Positions 16,558-24,348 are shown, counted from the stretch's first letter. The stretch: 34,679 nt of DNA from a bacterium (GCA_030430105.1 JAUIFW010000001.1:1-34679), one strand, 5' to 3'. Numbers and translations are program-made. The notes: generated by a model not told the origin, from the sequence alone.

Positions 16558-16588
16558 AAAAAACAGGTAGCTTTGCTACCTGTTTTTT
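16558..16588. terminator. Bidirectional intrinsic terminator between gpmI and the ABC exporter
   Basis: Perfect 14-bp arms (AAAAAACAGGTAGC with GCTACCTGTTTTTT) surround a TTT loop, with T-tracts on both strands. Confidence 0.93.
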
Positions 16589-16594
16589 ATCTAG

Positions 16595-17341
16595 CTATGG
16601 AATAATAGAATTACAGGGACTATCGCTCTGGATGCTCCAGAGACGTGCATAGTGCCCGTTTTTTTGTATTAGTTCCGTATGATTGCCCTCCTCCACAATC
16701 TCCCCACTCTTCATCACGAGTATCCGGTCCACATTTCGTATCGTAGACAAACGGTGCGCAATGATAATGGCGGTCTTGTTTTGCAGAAGCGCATCGAGCG
16801 CGGCCTGGATCAAGGCTTCCGTCTCATAATCGAGTGCGGAAGTACTCTCGTCCAGGATTAGGATAGGGCTGTCGCGAAGTATCGCCCGCGCAATATTGAT
16901 ACGCTGACGCTCTCCTCCAGAAAGCACCTTACCCTGATCCCCAACAATCGTGTCATACCCATCCTCAAAGCGCATGATACACTCATGGCAGTGTGCGAGC
17001 TTGCAGGCACGGATCACCTCCTCATCGGTTGCATCAGGGCGTCCGTAACGGACATTGTATTTGATGCTTCCGTGGAAGAGGGATCCATCCTGGGATACCA
17101 GCGAGATATGTCGCCAGAGAGACTCTCTGGTCACCTCCGCAATATCCTGCCCCTTGATCTCTATCGATCCTGCGTCAAGATTATAAAATCTCAGTAGGAT
17201 TCGGATTAAAGAGGACTTCCCTGAACCTGTCGGCCCCACCACAGCGATTTTTTCGCCCTGGCGTATGGAGAGATTCAGCCCCGTAAACAGGGGCTTACTT
17301 GCGTAGGCAAATCCTACATCTTTAAACTCAATATAACTCAC
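16595..17341 (-). CDS. ABC exporter ATP-binding subunit (MsbA/lipid-exporter type NBD)
   Basis: This 248-residue NBD contains Walker A GPTGSGKSS (about residues 36-44), a Q-loop in SLVSQD, the signature LSGGERQR, Walker B PILILDEST and the H-loop AHRLST. The opening I-E-F-K-D-V-G-F-A-Y and closing G-E-I-V-E-E-G-N-H-T-E-L are typical of exporter NBDs of the MsbA/LmrA class rather than importers. The start is GTG 17341, which overlaps the upstream TGA (GTGA). In most relatives the domain is fused to its membrane domain; here it is a separate gene, translationally coupled to the TMD gene. The transported substrate is unknown. Confidence 0.92.
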   Translation of the reverse strand: MSYIEFKDVGFAYASKPLFTGLNLSIRQGEKIAVVGPTGSGKSSLIRILLRFYNLDAGSIEIKGQDIAEVTRESLWRHISLVSQDGSLFHGSIKYNVRYGRPDATDEEVIRACKLAHCHECIMRFEDGYDTIVGDQGKVLSGGERQRINIARAILRDSPILILDESTSALDYETEALIQAALDALLQNKTAIIIAHRLSTIRNVDRILVMKSGEIVEEGNHTELIQKNGHYARLWSIQSDSPCNSIIP

Positions 17342-18351
17342 AGTACCAACTCCTTTGCTTCTTTTTTATCGGTAACTTCGTGCGGAGTCTCGAGGTGCTC
17401 TACCACTTCCAGCCCCTTTGAGGTGGCCAGACCAATGTGCTTGAGCTGCCCGCCGAGATCTAGCATGCGCATGGTGAGAATGCCATTTAAGCCAATCAAC
17501 ACCACCACATCTTCGTAGGCGACAAGCCCACGCGTACTCATGGAGACATACAGGGCAAACAACAACACATTGTAGGCCGTCAGCATGAGATTCTGTGCCA
17601 AGCGCACGTAGGTATCAAAGGTCCATGCGCGCTTCCATGCTTTCTTGGAGGCTTCTGCTACGCGCCCATACTCCATGGTTTCTAGTCCGAGTGCTGCGTT
17701 GGACTTCACGGCAACGTTGTTGATAACACTGTCGGAAAGTCTTCCAGACACCACGCTATTGGAGCGGGTGGCAGCCTCATCCATGGGTTTGCGCTTTTGC
17801 ACTGCCCACAGTGTGACGGTAAAAAAGATGACAAAGTACCCGATGGTTAGCACACCAAACATGGGACTTAAGTGCCAAAGCATGATCAGCATAACGACTA
17901 GCTCCATAATCGAGGGAGCAAAGTAGTAACGTAGCTGATCGTCAATGGTTTCAAAGGCGTCAGCAAAGCCATTGGCTTGCTTTACCAGACTGCCTGGGAA
18001 GACATTCTGAAAGAAGCGCACACTATGGCCATGCAAGTAGCAAAACACATGGAGCTGTAGCTGTTTGATCACTTCGAGTTGGTACTCGATAGCAATCACG
18101 TCACGCATATGCCTGACCAACGTGGATATGCCGTACAAGCAGCCGAGAATGATCACATAGCTAATCCCGTAGGACCAGGCGCTCGTGCCTTCCTTGCTAA
18201 GCACCTCGAGTAGGTCTCGAAGTATGTACGGTACGATAAGTTTTTCTGCGACGAGTATTGACGTCAGAAAGAGCATGAAGAGGATTCTCCACTTGAAGTG
18301 GAGAGCGAAGGGTGCGTACACCCTGAGGATTTTAAGTATTGAGTAGCCCAT
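17338..18351 (-). CDS. ABC exporter transmembrane subunit, type IV fold
   Basis: A 337-residue membrane protein with six helices follows the ABC_membrane layout: an N-terminal elbow helix and TM1 (about 12-38), TM2 (60-80), TM3/4 (145-190, including ML..HLSPMFGVLTIGYF) and TM5/6 (265-310). The cytoplasmic coupling regions are visible, such as RLSDSVINNVAVKSNAALGLE. It ends exactly where a fused exporter would enter its NBD. AGGAGG (minus strand, about 18359-18364) lies some 9 nt before the ATG, and a TTGACA promoter lies upstream. It should dimerise and pair with the NBD encoded next. Confidence 0.9.
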   Translation of the reverse strand: MGYSILKILRVYAPFALHFKWRILFMLFLTSILVAEKLIVPYILRDLLEVLSKEGTSAWSYGISYVIILGCLYGISTLVRHMRDVIAIEYQLEVIKQLQLHVFCYLHGHSVRFFQNVFPGSLVKQANGFADAFETIDDQLRYYFAPSIMELVVMLIMLWHLSPMFGVLTIGYFVIFFTVTLWAVQKRKPMDEAATRSNSVVSGRLSDSVINNVAVKSNAALGLETMEYGRVAEASKKAWKRAWTFDTYVRLAQNLMLTAYNVLLFALYVSMSTRGLVAYEDVVVLIGLNGILTMRMLDLGGQLKHIGLATSKGLEVVEHLETPHEVTDKKEAKELVL

Positions 18352-18391
18352 GATTTTGGGCCTCCTTTCTTAAAGAAAATTTTGTAAGAAT

Positions 18392-18420
18392 TCTAAACAA
18401 ATTCCATAGCTAGTTGTCAA
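18392..18420 (-). promoter_or_regulatory. Promoter of the split ABC exporter
   Basis: A perfect TTGACA (18415-18420, minus strand), a 17-nt spacer and TTTAGA (18392-18397) precede an AGGAGG ribosome binding site and ATG 18351. Confidence 0.65.
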
Positions 18421-18427
18421 AGATCAT

Positions 18428-18535
18428 CTATTGGGTGACACCCACCGCTTGTATTGGTGGTGTCTTCATGCAGGCTCCAAACCTGATGAATCGTAGATAA
18501 TCGGCCATGGAATTTGGTAAAAAGATAAAATCCAT
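18428..18535 (-). CDS. Possible 35-residue leader ORF upstream of the ABC exporter
   Basis: This lies in the 325-bp gap between the divergent exporter and RdgB genes. An ATG at 18535 is preceded by AGAGG at 5-nt spacing and by a promoter-like pair (TTTACA 18567-18572, 16 nt, TATAAA 18545-18550). The 35-codon frame ends in TAG at 18428. A hairpin (GACACC-ACC with GGT-GGGTGTC) covers its last codons. The peptide begins MDFIFLPN and matches nothing I know. It could be a small protein, a leader peptide, or chance. Confidence 0.35.
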   Translation of the reverse strand: MDFIFLPNSMADYLRFIRFGACMKTPPIQAVGVTQ

Positions 18536-18664
18536 AACAACCTCTTTATAGCATTTAAATTTTGTTTGTAAAGATTTTAGAAAAAAAATTGCCCACTCTT
18601 GCCCAATGCACATTGTGTATTTTACTTCGTCTGCTGCATGATGTACTCTTCTCTCGAATCTCCT

Positions 18665-18670
18665 TATACT
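18665..18670 (+). promoter_or_regulatory. -10 box for a leaderless RdgB transcript
   Basis: TATACT ends exactly 6 nt before the ATG at 18677, with no Shine-Dalgarno in between. The -35 region (TGTACT at 18642-18647, 17-nt spacer) is a weak match. Confidence 0.55.
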
Positions 18671-18676
18671 CGCTCT

Positions 18677-19231
18677 ATGACTTCTCTAACCTTTGTCACT
18701 GGCAACCCCAATAAGCTTGAGGATGCAGCCCTTGTCCTCAAGGATTTTCACATACACGGAGTAGACTTTGATGTCCCAGAGATCCAGTCTATGGACCCTA
18801 AAGAGATCATTAAAGCAAAGCTTGCGTATGCATACCCGAAGCTAGAGGAACCCTGTTTTGTCATGGATGCGTCTCTCACTATGGAGTGCTTGGGAGGCTT
18901 CCCCGGTCCCTTTATCAAGTTTTGGTATGAACAGTCAGTGGGAGCGGAAAAGACATGTGAGATAGCCAATCACTTTGATCAGCATGACTGTAGGTTTGTA
19001 AATACCCTTGGTTACTTCGATGGAAAAGAGCTGCATTATTTTGTAGAGGAGCTCCCAGGAAGCATACCTACCGAGCCTCGTGGAGAAAACGGTTATCACT
19101 GGGATGTCATCTTCATCCCTGAGGGAGAAACACGCACCTTTGCCCAGATGCAGCCTGAAGAAAAGATGCAGTATGCACCTCAAAAACAGCTTCTCACAAG
19201 GCTCCGCACGTTCTTACTCTCCCAGAGCTAG
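18677..19231 (+). CDS. Non-canonical purine NTP pyrophosphatase, RdgB/HAM1 family
   Basis: The 184-residue protein shows the ITPase pattern: T-G-N-P-N-K-L-E-D near the N-terminus, V-M-D-A-S-L-x-x-x-x-L-G-G-F-P-G-P-F-I-K in the middle, and P-R-G-E-N-G-Y-H-W-D-x-I-F-I-P-E-G-E followed by T-x-A-Q-M. It hydrolyses ITP, XTP and dITP to monophosphates, keeping deaminated purines out of DNA and RNA. The usual DSGL is DASL, and the SHR motif near the end is replaced (MQYAPQKQ). Such changes occur in archaeal and CPR relatives. The ATG at 18677 gives the normal N-terminus; the longer frame adds no family sequence. The end overlaps the convergent Nudix gene by 18 bp. Confidence 0.88.
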   Translation: MTSLTFVTGNPNKLEDAALVLKDFHIHGVDFDVPEIQSMDPKEIIKAKLAYAYPKLEEPCFVMDASLTMECLGGFPGPFIKFWYEQSVGAEKTCEIANHFDQHDCRFVNTLGYFDGKELHYFVEELPGSIPTEPRGENGYHWDVIFIPEGETRTFAQMQPEEKMQYAPQKQLLTRLRTFLLSQS

Positions 19232-19624
19232 GAAGCAGGCAGTCATAGCCGACTCTCTATACCAACCGAGCTCTCTCAGCTCATCGATGGTAAACCATCT
19301 ATACTCCTCATGCTCATCACTCAGGGTAACTTCTCCCCCTTCAAGCGTACAATGATAGTACAGCGCCGCCTTTTCTCCTGAGCGTAGAGAAACCCATCTA
19401 TCCGCATGTACGATAGCACCTACCTCAACGATAAGATTTGTCTCCTCCTGTACCTCTCTTTTCAGAGTTTGTGCAAAGGTGTCTGAAGACTCCACCTTCC
19501 CTCCGGGTAGCATCCAAGCGTTTTCCTTTCCCCCTGGGAAACGAAGCACCAAAATCTTTTGGTCAGTAGCCCTTACCACTACTCCATATACTGCCAGGGT
19601 GAACAGTGTGTGCTTTGCTTTCAT
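19214..19624 (-). CDS. Nudix hydrolase (MutT-like)
   Basis: A 136-residue single-domain Nudix protein with the box GGKVESSDTFAQTLKREVQ followed by EETNL. The catalytic R-E-x-x-E-E core is intact, while the first Glu is Asp and the last Gly is Asn. It has the usual beta-strand N-terminus and a C-terminal Y-R-W-F-T-x-D-E-L segment. Nudix enzymes cleave nucleoside diphosphate derivatives; the substrate cannot be read from the sequence. It faces the RdgB gene tail to tail with an 18-bp overlap, two house-cleaning enzymes side by side. No Shine-Dalgarno precedes the ATG at 19624. Confidence 0.9.
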   Translation of the reverse strand: MKAKHTLFTLAVYGVVVRATDQKILVLRFPGGKENAWMLPGGKVESSDTFAQTLKREVQEETNLIVEVGAIVHADRWVSLRSGEKAALYYHCTLEGGEVTLSDEHEEYRWFTIDELRELGWYRESAMTACFLALGE

Positions 19625-19688
19625 ATGAGGTCTCCAATAGTAAACTGAATAGGTTCCATGCAGCTACTATAGCGAAGATCTTATTCCT

Positions 19689-19717
19689 TTGCTATGCTAG
19701 CTTCACGTACGTATTCT
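19689..19717 (+). promoter_or_regulatory. Promoter giving a leaderless mRNA of the DUF1059-like gene
   Basis: TTGCTA (19689-19694), a 17-nt spacer and TATTCT (19712-19717) end 6 nt before the ATG at 19724. Confidence 0.65.
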
Positions 19718-19723
19718 CAAATT

Positions 19724-19957
19724 ATGAAAAAATCTACTTGTGCAGAACTGCGAGGTGCCTGTGATGTTGAAATAACTGGAGTGACTCCTGAAGAGATGGG
19801 ACAGAACTGTAGAGCCCACGTGATGAAAATGGTGGAGCAGAAAGATGCAGCACATCTTGAGGCAATAGCTGCTATGAAACAGCTTAGCCAAGAGGAGCAA
19901 CAGGCATGGTCTCAAGAGTTTGCTGCCGGCTTTGATAGCTTGCCTGACGCATCTTAG
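19724..19957 (+). CDS. DUF1059-like small protein
   Basis: A 77-residue protein starting at ATG 19724; an upstream ATG in the same frame lies before the promoter. Residues 4-40 follow the DUF1059 pattern: T-C-A-E-L-R-G-A-C-D-V-E-I-T-G-x-T-x-E-E-M with a following helix containing H-V. The two cysteines five residues apart are the family hallmark. The C-terminal half is a Gln/Glu/Ala-rich helix. Function is unknown. No Shine-Dalgarno is present, in keeping with a leaderless transcript. Confidence 0.72.
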   Translation: MKKSTCAELRGACDVEITGVTPEEMGQNCRAHVMKMVEQKDAAHLEAIAAMKQLSQEEQQAWSQEFAAGFDSLPDAS

Positions 19958-20003
19958 TGCTGACCTCTTTTTACCACCATTCTACACCTTACCCTTGTTC
20001 CTT

Positions 20004-20354
20004 ATGTCACATTATTACTGCCAAGGCTGCGATACTAGTTCCGCTGACATGACCGTGTGCGAAGCTGATGGTTGTGCTCACCAGTGGGAAATGCTCCTCT
20101 CCTGTGACTGTACGGATGATACACACGGGAAATCAGCAGATGCTCCAGCTACCTTGGATAGCAACGGCAATGTCCTCCAAGATGGAGATAGCGTTGTTCT
20201 TATCAAGGACCTCACGCTTCGCGGTACCTCTCAAAAAATCAAGCAAGGGACAAAGGTCAGCAAAATTCGCCTTACCGACAATCCAGAAGAAGTGGATTGT
20301 AAGATTGGTGGAACGGCGATTGTGCTGCGCGTCGAGTTTTTGAAAAAGGTGTAA
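20004..20354 (+). CDS. PhnA/YjdM-like zinc-ribbon protein
   Basis: The 116-residue protein starts at ATG 20004 (MSHYYCQGCD). An N-terminal zinc ribbon (C-x-x-C, then C-x-x-x-x-x-C, then C-D-C) is followed by the PhnA C-terminal domain, with the diagnostic D-S-N-G-N-V-L-Q-D-G-D-S-V-x-x-I-K-D-L and K-x-G-T-K-V-x-x-I-R-L and D-C-K-I-x-G. Despite the historical name, this family is not shown to act in phosphonate breakdown, and no phn genes are nearby; the role is unclear. It ends 7 bp from the convergent aminotransferase gene with no terminator between. Confidence 0.9.
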   Translation: MSHYYCQGCDTSSADMTVCEADGCAHQWEMLLSCDCTDDTHGKSADAPATLDSNGNVLQDGDSVVLIKDLTLRGTSQKIKQGTKVSKIRLTDNPEEVDCKIGGTAIVLRVEFLKKV

Positions 20355-20361
20355 AAGGCTT

Positions 20362-21186
20362 CTATTCGTGCCAAGAGTCTCCCCATGTGAAGTCCTTCCA
20401 AAGTGCAAGGGCTTCTTTTGTTCGCTCTCCCACTTCACCATTCCCGACAGGAGTACCATCTATCCTTGTGACAGGTGTGAGCTCCTTACCACTGCCCGTC
20501 AAAAACACCTCAGATGCACCTAGCAACTCTTCGAGGGTAAAATCTCGGACGGCTACCTCGGTCAGTTCAAGGAATGCGTTTCTGGTAATTCCCGGGAGAA
20601 TATTGCTTCCTGTGGTGGTAAGCACCCCGTCAATCACAGCAAACACATTGCTATTTGACCCCTCATACACCTGATTCTGGGAGTAGTATACGGGCTCCTC
20701 AGCATCTTGCGACGCTGCAATCTGGTACTGACGTACTCCTTCAATATAGTTGTTGGTTTTTGCGTGTGGCAGATAGCGATCGTGTTCTACGGTGATGATT
20801 CCGATACCCTTTTCATATCGCTCCTCGGGATAGATCACGGCGTCATCCACGATAATGATCAAGGTTGGTTCCTCTGCAGGAAGCATACTTCCTCCTTTAC
20901 CACCCGAGACCATGATCTTCACATACTTTTCCTTCCCATCTGCATTTGCTTCCAAGGTCGCTAGAATCTTTTGCTCGAGCTCCTCCTTGCTCCAGGGCAT
21001 AGCCAAGCCAATGTGGGTCGCTGAGTTCAAGAGTCGATCTACATGCTCAGGGAGTTTGAAGGGACGCCCATTATAGGTGCGCAAAAAGTCAAAGACCGCA
21101 TAGCCTCTTGAAAAACCGAGGTCTCTCGGAGAGATGAGGAGTTCGTGCTCCTCTACGAGCTTGTTGCCTAGTAAATGCTTCGCCAT
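20362..21186 (-). CDS. Class IV PLP-dependent aminotransferase (branched-chain / D-amino acid type)
   Basis: The 274-residue protein starts at ATG 21186 (MAKHLLGNKL); 13 extra upstream codons carry no family sequence. It has the fold-type IV layout: G-F-S-R-G-Y-A-V-F-D-F-L-R near residue 28, H-V-D-R-L-L, the lysine of A-K-T-N-N-Y expected to bind PLP, V-Y-E-G-S-N-S-N-V-F, and L-P-G-I-T-R followed by E-V-F-L-T-G-S. This family transaminates branched-chain or D-amino acids, or cleaves aminodeoxychorismate (PabC). With no pathway neighbours, the substrate is open. A -10 candidate lies upstream, without a Shine-Dalgarno. Confidence 0.88.
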   Translation of the reverse strand: MAKHLLGNKLVEEHELLISPRDLGFSRGYAVFDFLRTYNGRPFKLPEHVDRLLNSATHIGLAMPWSKEELEQKILATLEANADGKEKYVKIMVSGGKGGSMLPAEEPTLIIIVDDAVIYPEERYEKGIGIITVEHDRYLPHAKTNNYIEGVRQYQIAASQDAEEPVYYSQNQVYEGSNSNVFAVIDGVLTTTGSNILPGITRNAFLELTEVAVRDFTLEELLGASEVFLTGSGKELTPVTRIDGTPVGNGEVGERTKEALALWKDFTWGDSWHE

Positions 21187-21284
21187 GTAGACGCTAGTGA
21201 AGGAATGATGAGATATTTGTAGCATAGCTTCTGCATGCCGTACAATTCTGTGTACTTGCGCAAGTTCTCGCTTTCTTTTGATAA

Positions 21285-21308
21285 GAAAAAAGCCCCATCT
21301 AGGGGCTC
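21285..21308 (-). terminator. Intrinsic terminator of the 132-aa orphan
   Basis: Minus-strand AGCCCC-TAGAT-GGGGCT is followed by TTTTTTC, 21 bp past the stop at 21330. Confidence 0.85.
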
Positions 21309-21329
21309 TATTGTTTTGCTTTTAGGTGA

Positions 21330-21728
21330 CTAGAACAAAGGAAGCTTTTCAAATTGCTCTTCTAATTCTCCACTGGGTTCATGCACCCAGAGAGCAATCT
21401 GTGAGATTCCCATGTTACTCATACCGCTCATAAATCTCTCCATATACTCAGAGGTGTTTTGGACTTTTACCAAGTAGCAGAAGCCCTTGGTATCACAGAT
21501 ATTTGCGATATTATATCGCTTGTCCCACTTCCAGGAGGTATATGGTTTATCGTTTGGACTATCCGGATTGATGCAAAGCCCATAGGTGTTTATGAACTCC
21601 CTGCGCTTTTGCTCCTCCTGTTCTTCCTGCTTTTTGCGCTCCAGCTCAAGCTGCCTTTTGCGTTCCTGCTCCTCGCGCATTTTGGCCTTCTTCTTACCCC
21701 CGAGTACATCAATGAGTTTTGCGAACAT
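21330..21728 (-). CDS. Orphan protein, 132 aa, with charged coiled coil
   Basis: No family is recognised. Residues about 12-45 are a Lys/Glu/Gln-rich coiled coil (EEQERKRQLELERKKQEEQEE), preceded by a short hydrophobic Phe/Ile/Leu patch that could be an amphipathic anchor. Residues 47-132 form a compact alpha/beta region with four Cys or Trp landmarks (GLCIN, WKWDKRYN, CDTKGFCY, LWVHEP). The ATG at 21728 has AGGAG at 7-nt spacing and a strong promoter upstream. It is a single-gene unit with a terminator. Confidence 0.8.
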   Translation of the reverse strand: MFAKLIDVLGGKKKAKMREEQERKRQLELERKKQEEQEEQKRREFINTYGLCINPDSPNDKPYTSWKWDKRYNIANICDTKGFCYLVKVQNTSEYMERFMSGMSNMGISQIALWVHEPSGELEEQFEKLPLF

Positions 21729-21757
21729 AGTAGTTCTCCTTTTGTTTTTGATAATTT

Positions 21758-21785
21758 AATATAGCGCATTTTAGATATTTGTCAA
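21758..21785 (-). promoter_or_regulatory. Sigma70-type promoter of the 132-aa orphan
   Basis: A perfect TTGACA (21780-21785, minus strand), a 16-nt spacer and TATATT (21758-21763). Confidence 0.72.
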
Positions 21786-21824
21786 ACCCCCATTATGCTC
21801 GTTTTATGTCCATTTCATCCAGCT

Positions 21825-21850
21825 AAAAAAAGAGCACCCATTGGTGCTCT
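21825..21850 (-). terminator. Intrinsic terminator of the 101-aa orphan
   Basis: Minus-strand AGAGCACC-AATG-GGTGCTCT is followed by seven T residues, ending 5 bp after the stop at 21856. Confidence 0.88.
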
Positions 21851-21855
21851 GCGTC

Positions 21856-22161
21856 TTATGCATATTTCTTGTACGCCTGAATCAGGAGCTCAGAAACTGC
21901 CTCCCAAGTATCCAGCGTTGTTTTGTTTTCCTGGATTTCTTTCACTAAAAAGTTCTTTTCGTAGAGAGCTGCAAAGTGTTTCTGCAGCTTCTTCTTGGTT
22001 GCTCCGCTTTTTAGTAAGGTAACAATTTCGGGAAGATATGAGTAGTACTCATCTCTTCCATTGATGAACCATCCCTCATCTTTTGAAATGGTACATGGAT
22101 CCCAAAAGTAATAGAGGATCTCATCCACGGCGGATTCGAGGTCCCTGTTCCGTTTTTTCAT
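21856..22161 (-). CDS. Orphan protein, 101 aa
   Basis: No certain family. The protein is small, helical and charged. It contains DEILYYFWDPCTISKDEGW (residues 13-31) and Y-x-S-Y-L-P-E-I-V-x-L-L-K-S-G-A, then a Lys-rich helix and a C-terminal helix. The D-P-x-x-I and D-E-Y-x-x-Y arrangement recalls small DUF proteins of the contact-dependent-immunity kind, but that is only an impression. AGG lies 9 nt before the ATG, weaker than at its neighbours. The gene has its own promoter and terminator. Confidence 0.75.
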   Translation of the reverse strand: MKKRNRDLESAVDEILYYFWDPCTISKDEGWFINGRDEYYSYLPEIVTLLKSGATKKKLQKHFAALYEKNFLVKEIQENKTTLDTWEAVSELLIQAYKKYA

Positions 22162-22194
22162 AGCGCATAACCTGACTTTCTGTTTTAATATACT

Positions 22195-22222
22195 TTTATA
22201 TTCTATCTTTTTATTTTGTCAA
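22195..22222 (-). promoter_or_regulatory. Sigma70-type promoter of the 101-aa orphan
   Basis: A perfect TTGACA (22217-22222, minus strand), a 16-nt spacer and TATAAA (22195-22200). Confidence 0.72.
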
Positions 22223-22262
22223 CCATAAGTACATACGTTACCTCCTTGCTCACTTATTTCAC

Positions 22263-22290
22263 AAAAAAAGAGGCCTTTAGCCTCTTTTAT
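22263..22290 (-). terminator. Intrinsic terminator of the 365-aa orphan
   Basis: Minus-strand AAAGAGGC-TAAAG-GCCTCTTT continues into a T-tract, 13 bp past the stop at 22303. Confidence 0.85.
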
Positions 22291-22302
22291 ATCCTTTCTG
22301 TT

Positions 22303-23400
22303 TTATACTTTTAGAACTCTCATTTCCCTCCATTCTTTCACCTCAGCGGTAGGAACTGGCTCTAAGGCCACTCCCCGTCTGTGATCATAGAAGATATAGG
22401 GAGATACAGTCTCAATACCTAACCCTTCAGCGGCTAAAATTGAGACCTTTCCTGGCTTGTTTCCACCTTCATACAAAGCAAATGCTCCTTCCATCTGCTC
22501 TGCTTTTTTGGCTTTGTAAAGATCGCCAGCGCAAGACCGGCTTTTCATCTCGATGTGAAATTCACCGCAAGAGAGGTACCTACCTTCATACTCTCTCCCT
22601 CCATATTTATTCACTCCATAGTATGCAAATATGGGATCTCCATTCTTGGCTACACCTAGAAAGTAGATTTTATCCAACATTTGAGGGTATTCCCATTTTC
22701 TCCCATCAGAGCAGTGCACCGTGTATACTTCTGCCTGACTGAATGCCGACGAAAGATATACATTCCCACCGTACTGAAAGAAAAGTGATCTACCTCCGTT
22801 GATACGACTCTTTCCTTGGAATAATTTTTCCAATTTGAAATCCTGAAAGAGGATTTCAATTGCTGTATGGAGTCGTGCAATTTCTATTGTGGACCATCTA
22901 GGGTCCATAATTCTGACTGCTTCTCGAAGGCTGATATCCTCCTCTCTCAGAATGCTGTAAGAGGCATTTGCCTTAAGCTCTCTAGAGTTACTCTCGAAGG
23001 AAATTTCTGGAGCAATGGGAGCAAGCATTTGTTCAATTACTTGCTTCGCCTCTTCCATGCTCATCTGGGCACCCTCCTTGTATGACTGAAGGAATTCAGA
23101 CTCGAAGTCTTCAATTTCGACTTCAATATGGTTTCTCTTTCTTTTCAGATCGAGAAACTTGTCTTTTTTCTCCTTCAAGAACTCTTTTGCATTGCAGAAT
23201 TCTGCAAATTCCTTCTTCAAAGCCTCCATGTCATGAACCTCTTCAAGAAGAGTGGTTTTTAGCTTGCCTTGAAGCTTTTGCGACTCTACTTTTGCGATCT
23301 CTAGCTCTTCCTCAGCCTTAGAAATCTTATAACTGATCTCATAAGAGCTGTTCGTCAGCTTTCTAAGCTCTACGGATTTTTTGGCTAATTTCTTGTGCAT
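22303..23400 (-). CDS. Orphan protein, 365 aa: coiled coil plus beta-propeller-like C-terminus
   Basis: No family is recognised. Residues 1-115 form a long charged coiled coil (heptads of Leu/Ile with Lys/Glu). Residues about 160-190 are helical. Residues about 195-365 are beta-rich, with repeated Y-x-G-x-x-x-Y and G-x-x-x-x-Y-x-G turns (RSLFFQYGGNVYLSS, FAYYGVNKYGGREYEGRY). The latter suggests a WG-repeat or propeller-like domain. The ATG at 23400 has AAGGAG at 6-nt spacing. The gene is divergent from the TrmB regulator, and their promoters are only about 50 bp apart, so TrmB could regulate it. Confidence 0.78.
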   Translation of the reverse strand: MHKKLAKKSVELRKLTNSSYEISYKISKAEEELEIAKVESQKLQGKLKTTLLEEVHDMEALKKEFAEFCNAKEFLKEKKDKFLDLKRKRNHIEVEIEDFESEFLQSYKEGAQMSMEEAKQVIEQMLAPIAPEISFESNSRELKANASYSILREEDISLREAVRIMDPRWSTIEIARLHTAIEILFQDFKLEKLFQGKSRINGGRSLFFQYGGNVYLSSAFSQAEVYTVHCSDGRKWEYPQMLDKIYFLGVAKNGDPIFAYYGVNKYGGREYEGRYLSCGEFHIEMKSRSCAGDLYKAKKAEQMEGAFALYEGGNKPGKVSILAAEGLGIETVSPYIFYDHRRGVALEPVPTAEVKEWREMRVLKV

Positions 23401-23430
23401 TGTGCACTCCTTTTTTGTTTGTTATAGACC

Positions 23431-23459
23431 ATAGTACACAACAAATATTATTTTGTCAA
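23431..23459 (-). promoter_or_regulatory. Sigma70-type promoter of the 365-aa orphan
   Basis: A perfect TTGACA (23454-23459, minus strand), a 17-nt spacer and TACTAT (23431-23436). It lies in the divergent region shared with the TrmB-type regulator. Confidence 0.78.
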
Positions 23460-23526
23460 ATATATTTTTCAATTTATTTCGCTTATATCCATTATAATCC
23501 TTATATATGTCGACAATTTCTGACAA

Positions 23527-24303
23527 ATGCAGTCATTCTTGCAAACCATTGGACTAGAGGAAAAGGAACGAGCAGTCTTTAATGCTCTGTACACACTTGG
23601 CAGTGCTACTCCTGCGGATATAGCCGACGCTACCCCATACCCTCGCTCTACGATCTACAACATCGCTCAGGAGCTTGTGGACAAGGGACTTATTCGTGAA
23701 GACCCTCATTCCAAAACCAAACTATACGTAGCTCTACACCCTGACGAACTCCTAGGAATCATTCCTCAACTGGAAAAGGACCTCAAAACTAAAAAGGAAG
23801 CACTCTGTCATTTGGTGGAGCACCTCAATAAGGAAATACAAACTGCCGGCACCCACATCCCCAAGGTTACCTACCTGCACGAAGAGCAGATTGAGGACTT
23901 TCTCTATAAACGAGCGCCAATCTGGAACAAAAGTATGAAAGCCACAAATACTGAATATGTGGGATTTCAAGACTACACATCTGGAGTGCTGTTCGCGGAC
24001 TGGATACGATGGTACTGGAAGCAGCCTAGCACCTATGGCATCAGGCTGCGGTTACTTAGTAATGTTAATGCCTTTGAGAAGAACGTACTGACCCCTGAAC
24101 ACAGCAGCAATAGAACTGTTCGGTTTTGGGAAGGCCTTGGAGAAATTAGTGCGTCTACATGGATACATGGCGACTACACGTTCATCCTACAAACTCGGGA
24201 GCACCCTTACTTTGCTATTGAGATATACGACGCATTCTTTGCAAAAACGCAGAGGCAGATTTTTGAGATGGTGTGGAGACAGGCCTTTGCTAAGGATGTT
24301 TGA
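23527..24303 (+). CDS. TrmB-family transcriptional regulator
   Basis: The 258-residue protein has an N-terminal winged helix-turn-helix (residues about 8-72: LEEKERAVFNALYTLG, TPADIADATPYPRSTIYNIAQ, LVDKGLIRE) typical of TrmB/PF01978. A short coiled coil (85-110) follows, then an effector domain of about 145 residues. TrmB proteins are best known in archaea as sugar-responsive regulators, and shorter homologues occur in CPR bacteria. The ATG at 23527 fits the family start. A TATAAT lies about 35 nt upstream, with no Shine-Dalgarno. Neighbouring orphan genes are candidate targets; no operator can be proven. Confidence 0.88.
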   Translation: MQSFLQTIGLEEKERAVFNALYTLGSATPADIADATPYPRSTIYNIAQELVDKGLIREDPHSKTKLYVALHPDELLGIIPQLEKDLKTKKEALCHLVEHLNKEIQTAGTHIPKVTYLHEEQIEDFLYKRAPIWNKSMKATNTEYVGFQDYTSGVLFADWIRWYWKQPSTYGIRLRLLSNVNAFEKNVLTPEHSSNRTVRFWEGLGEISASTWIHGDYTFILQTREHPYFAIEIYDAFFAKTQRQIFEMVWRQAFAKDV

Positions 24304-24320
24304 TATCAGTATGCCCCTAA

Positions 24321-24348
24321 TTGACACATCTTTCTTTTTTACTATTAT
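24321..24348 (+). promoter_or_regulatory. Sigma70-type promoter of the 193-aa orphan
   Basis: A perfect TTGACA (24321-24326), a 16-nt spacer and TATTAT (24343-24348), just after the TrmB stop. This is the plus-strand example of the pattern seen at the minus-strand orphans. Confidence 0.75.
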
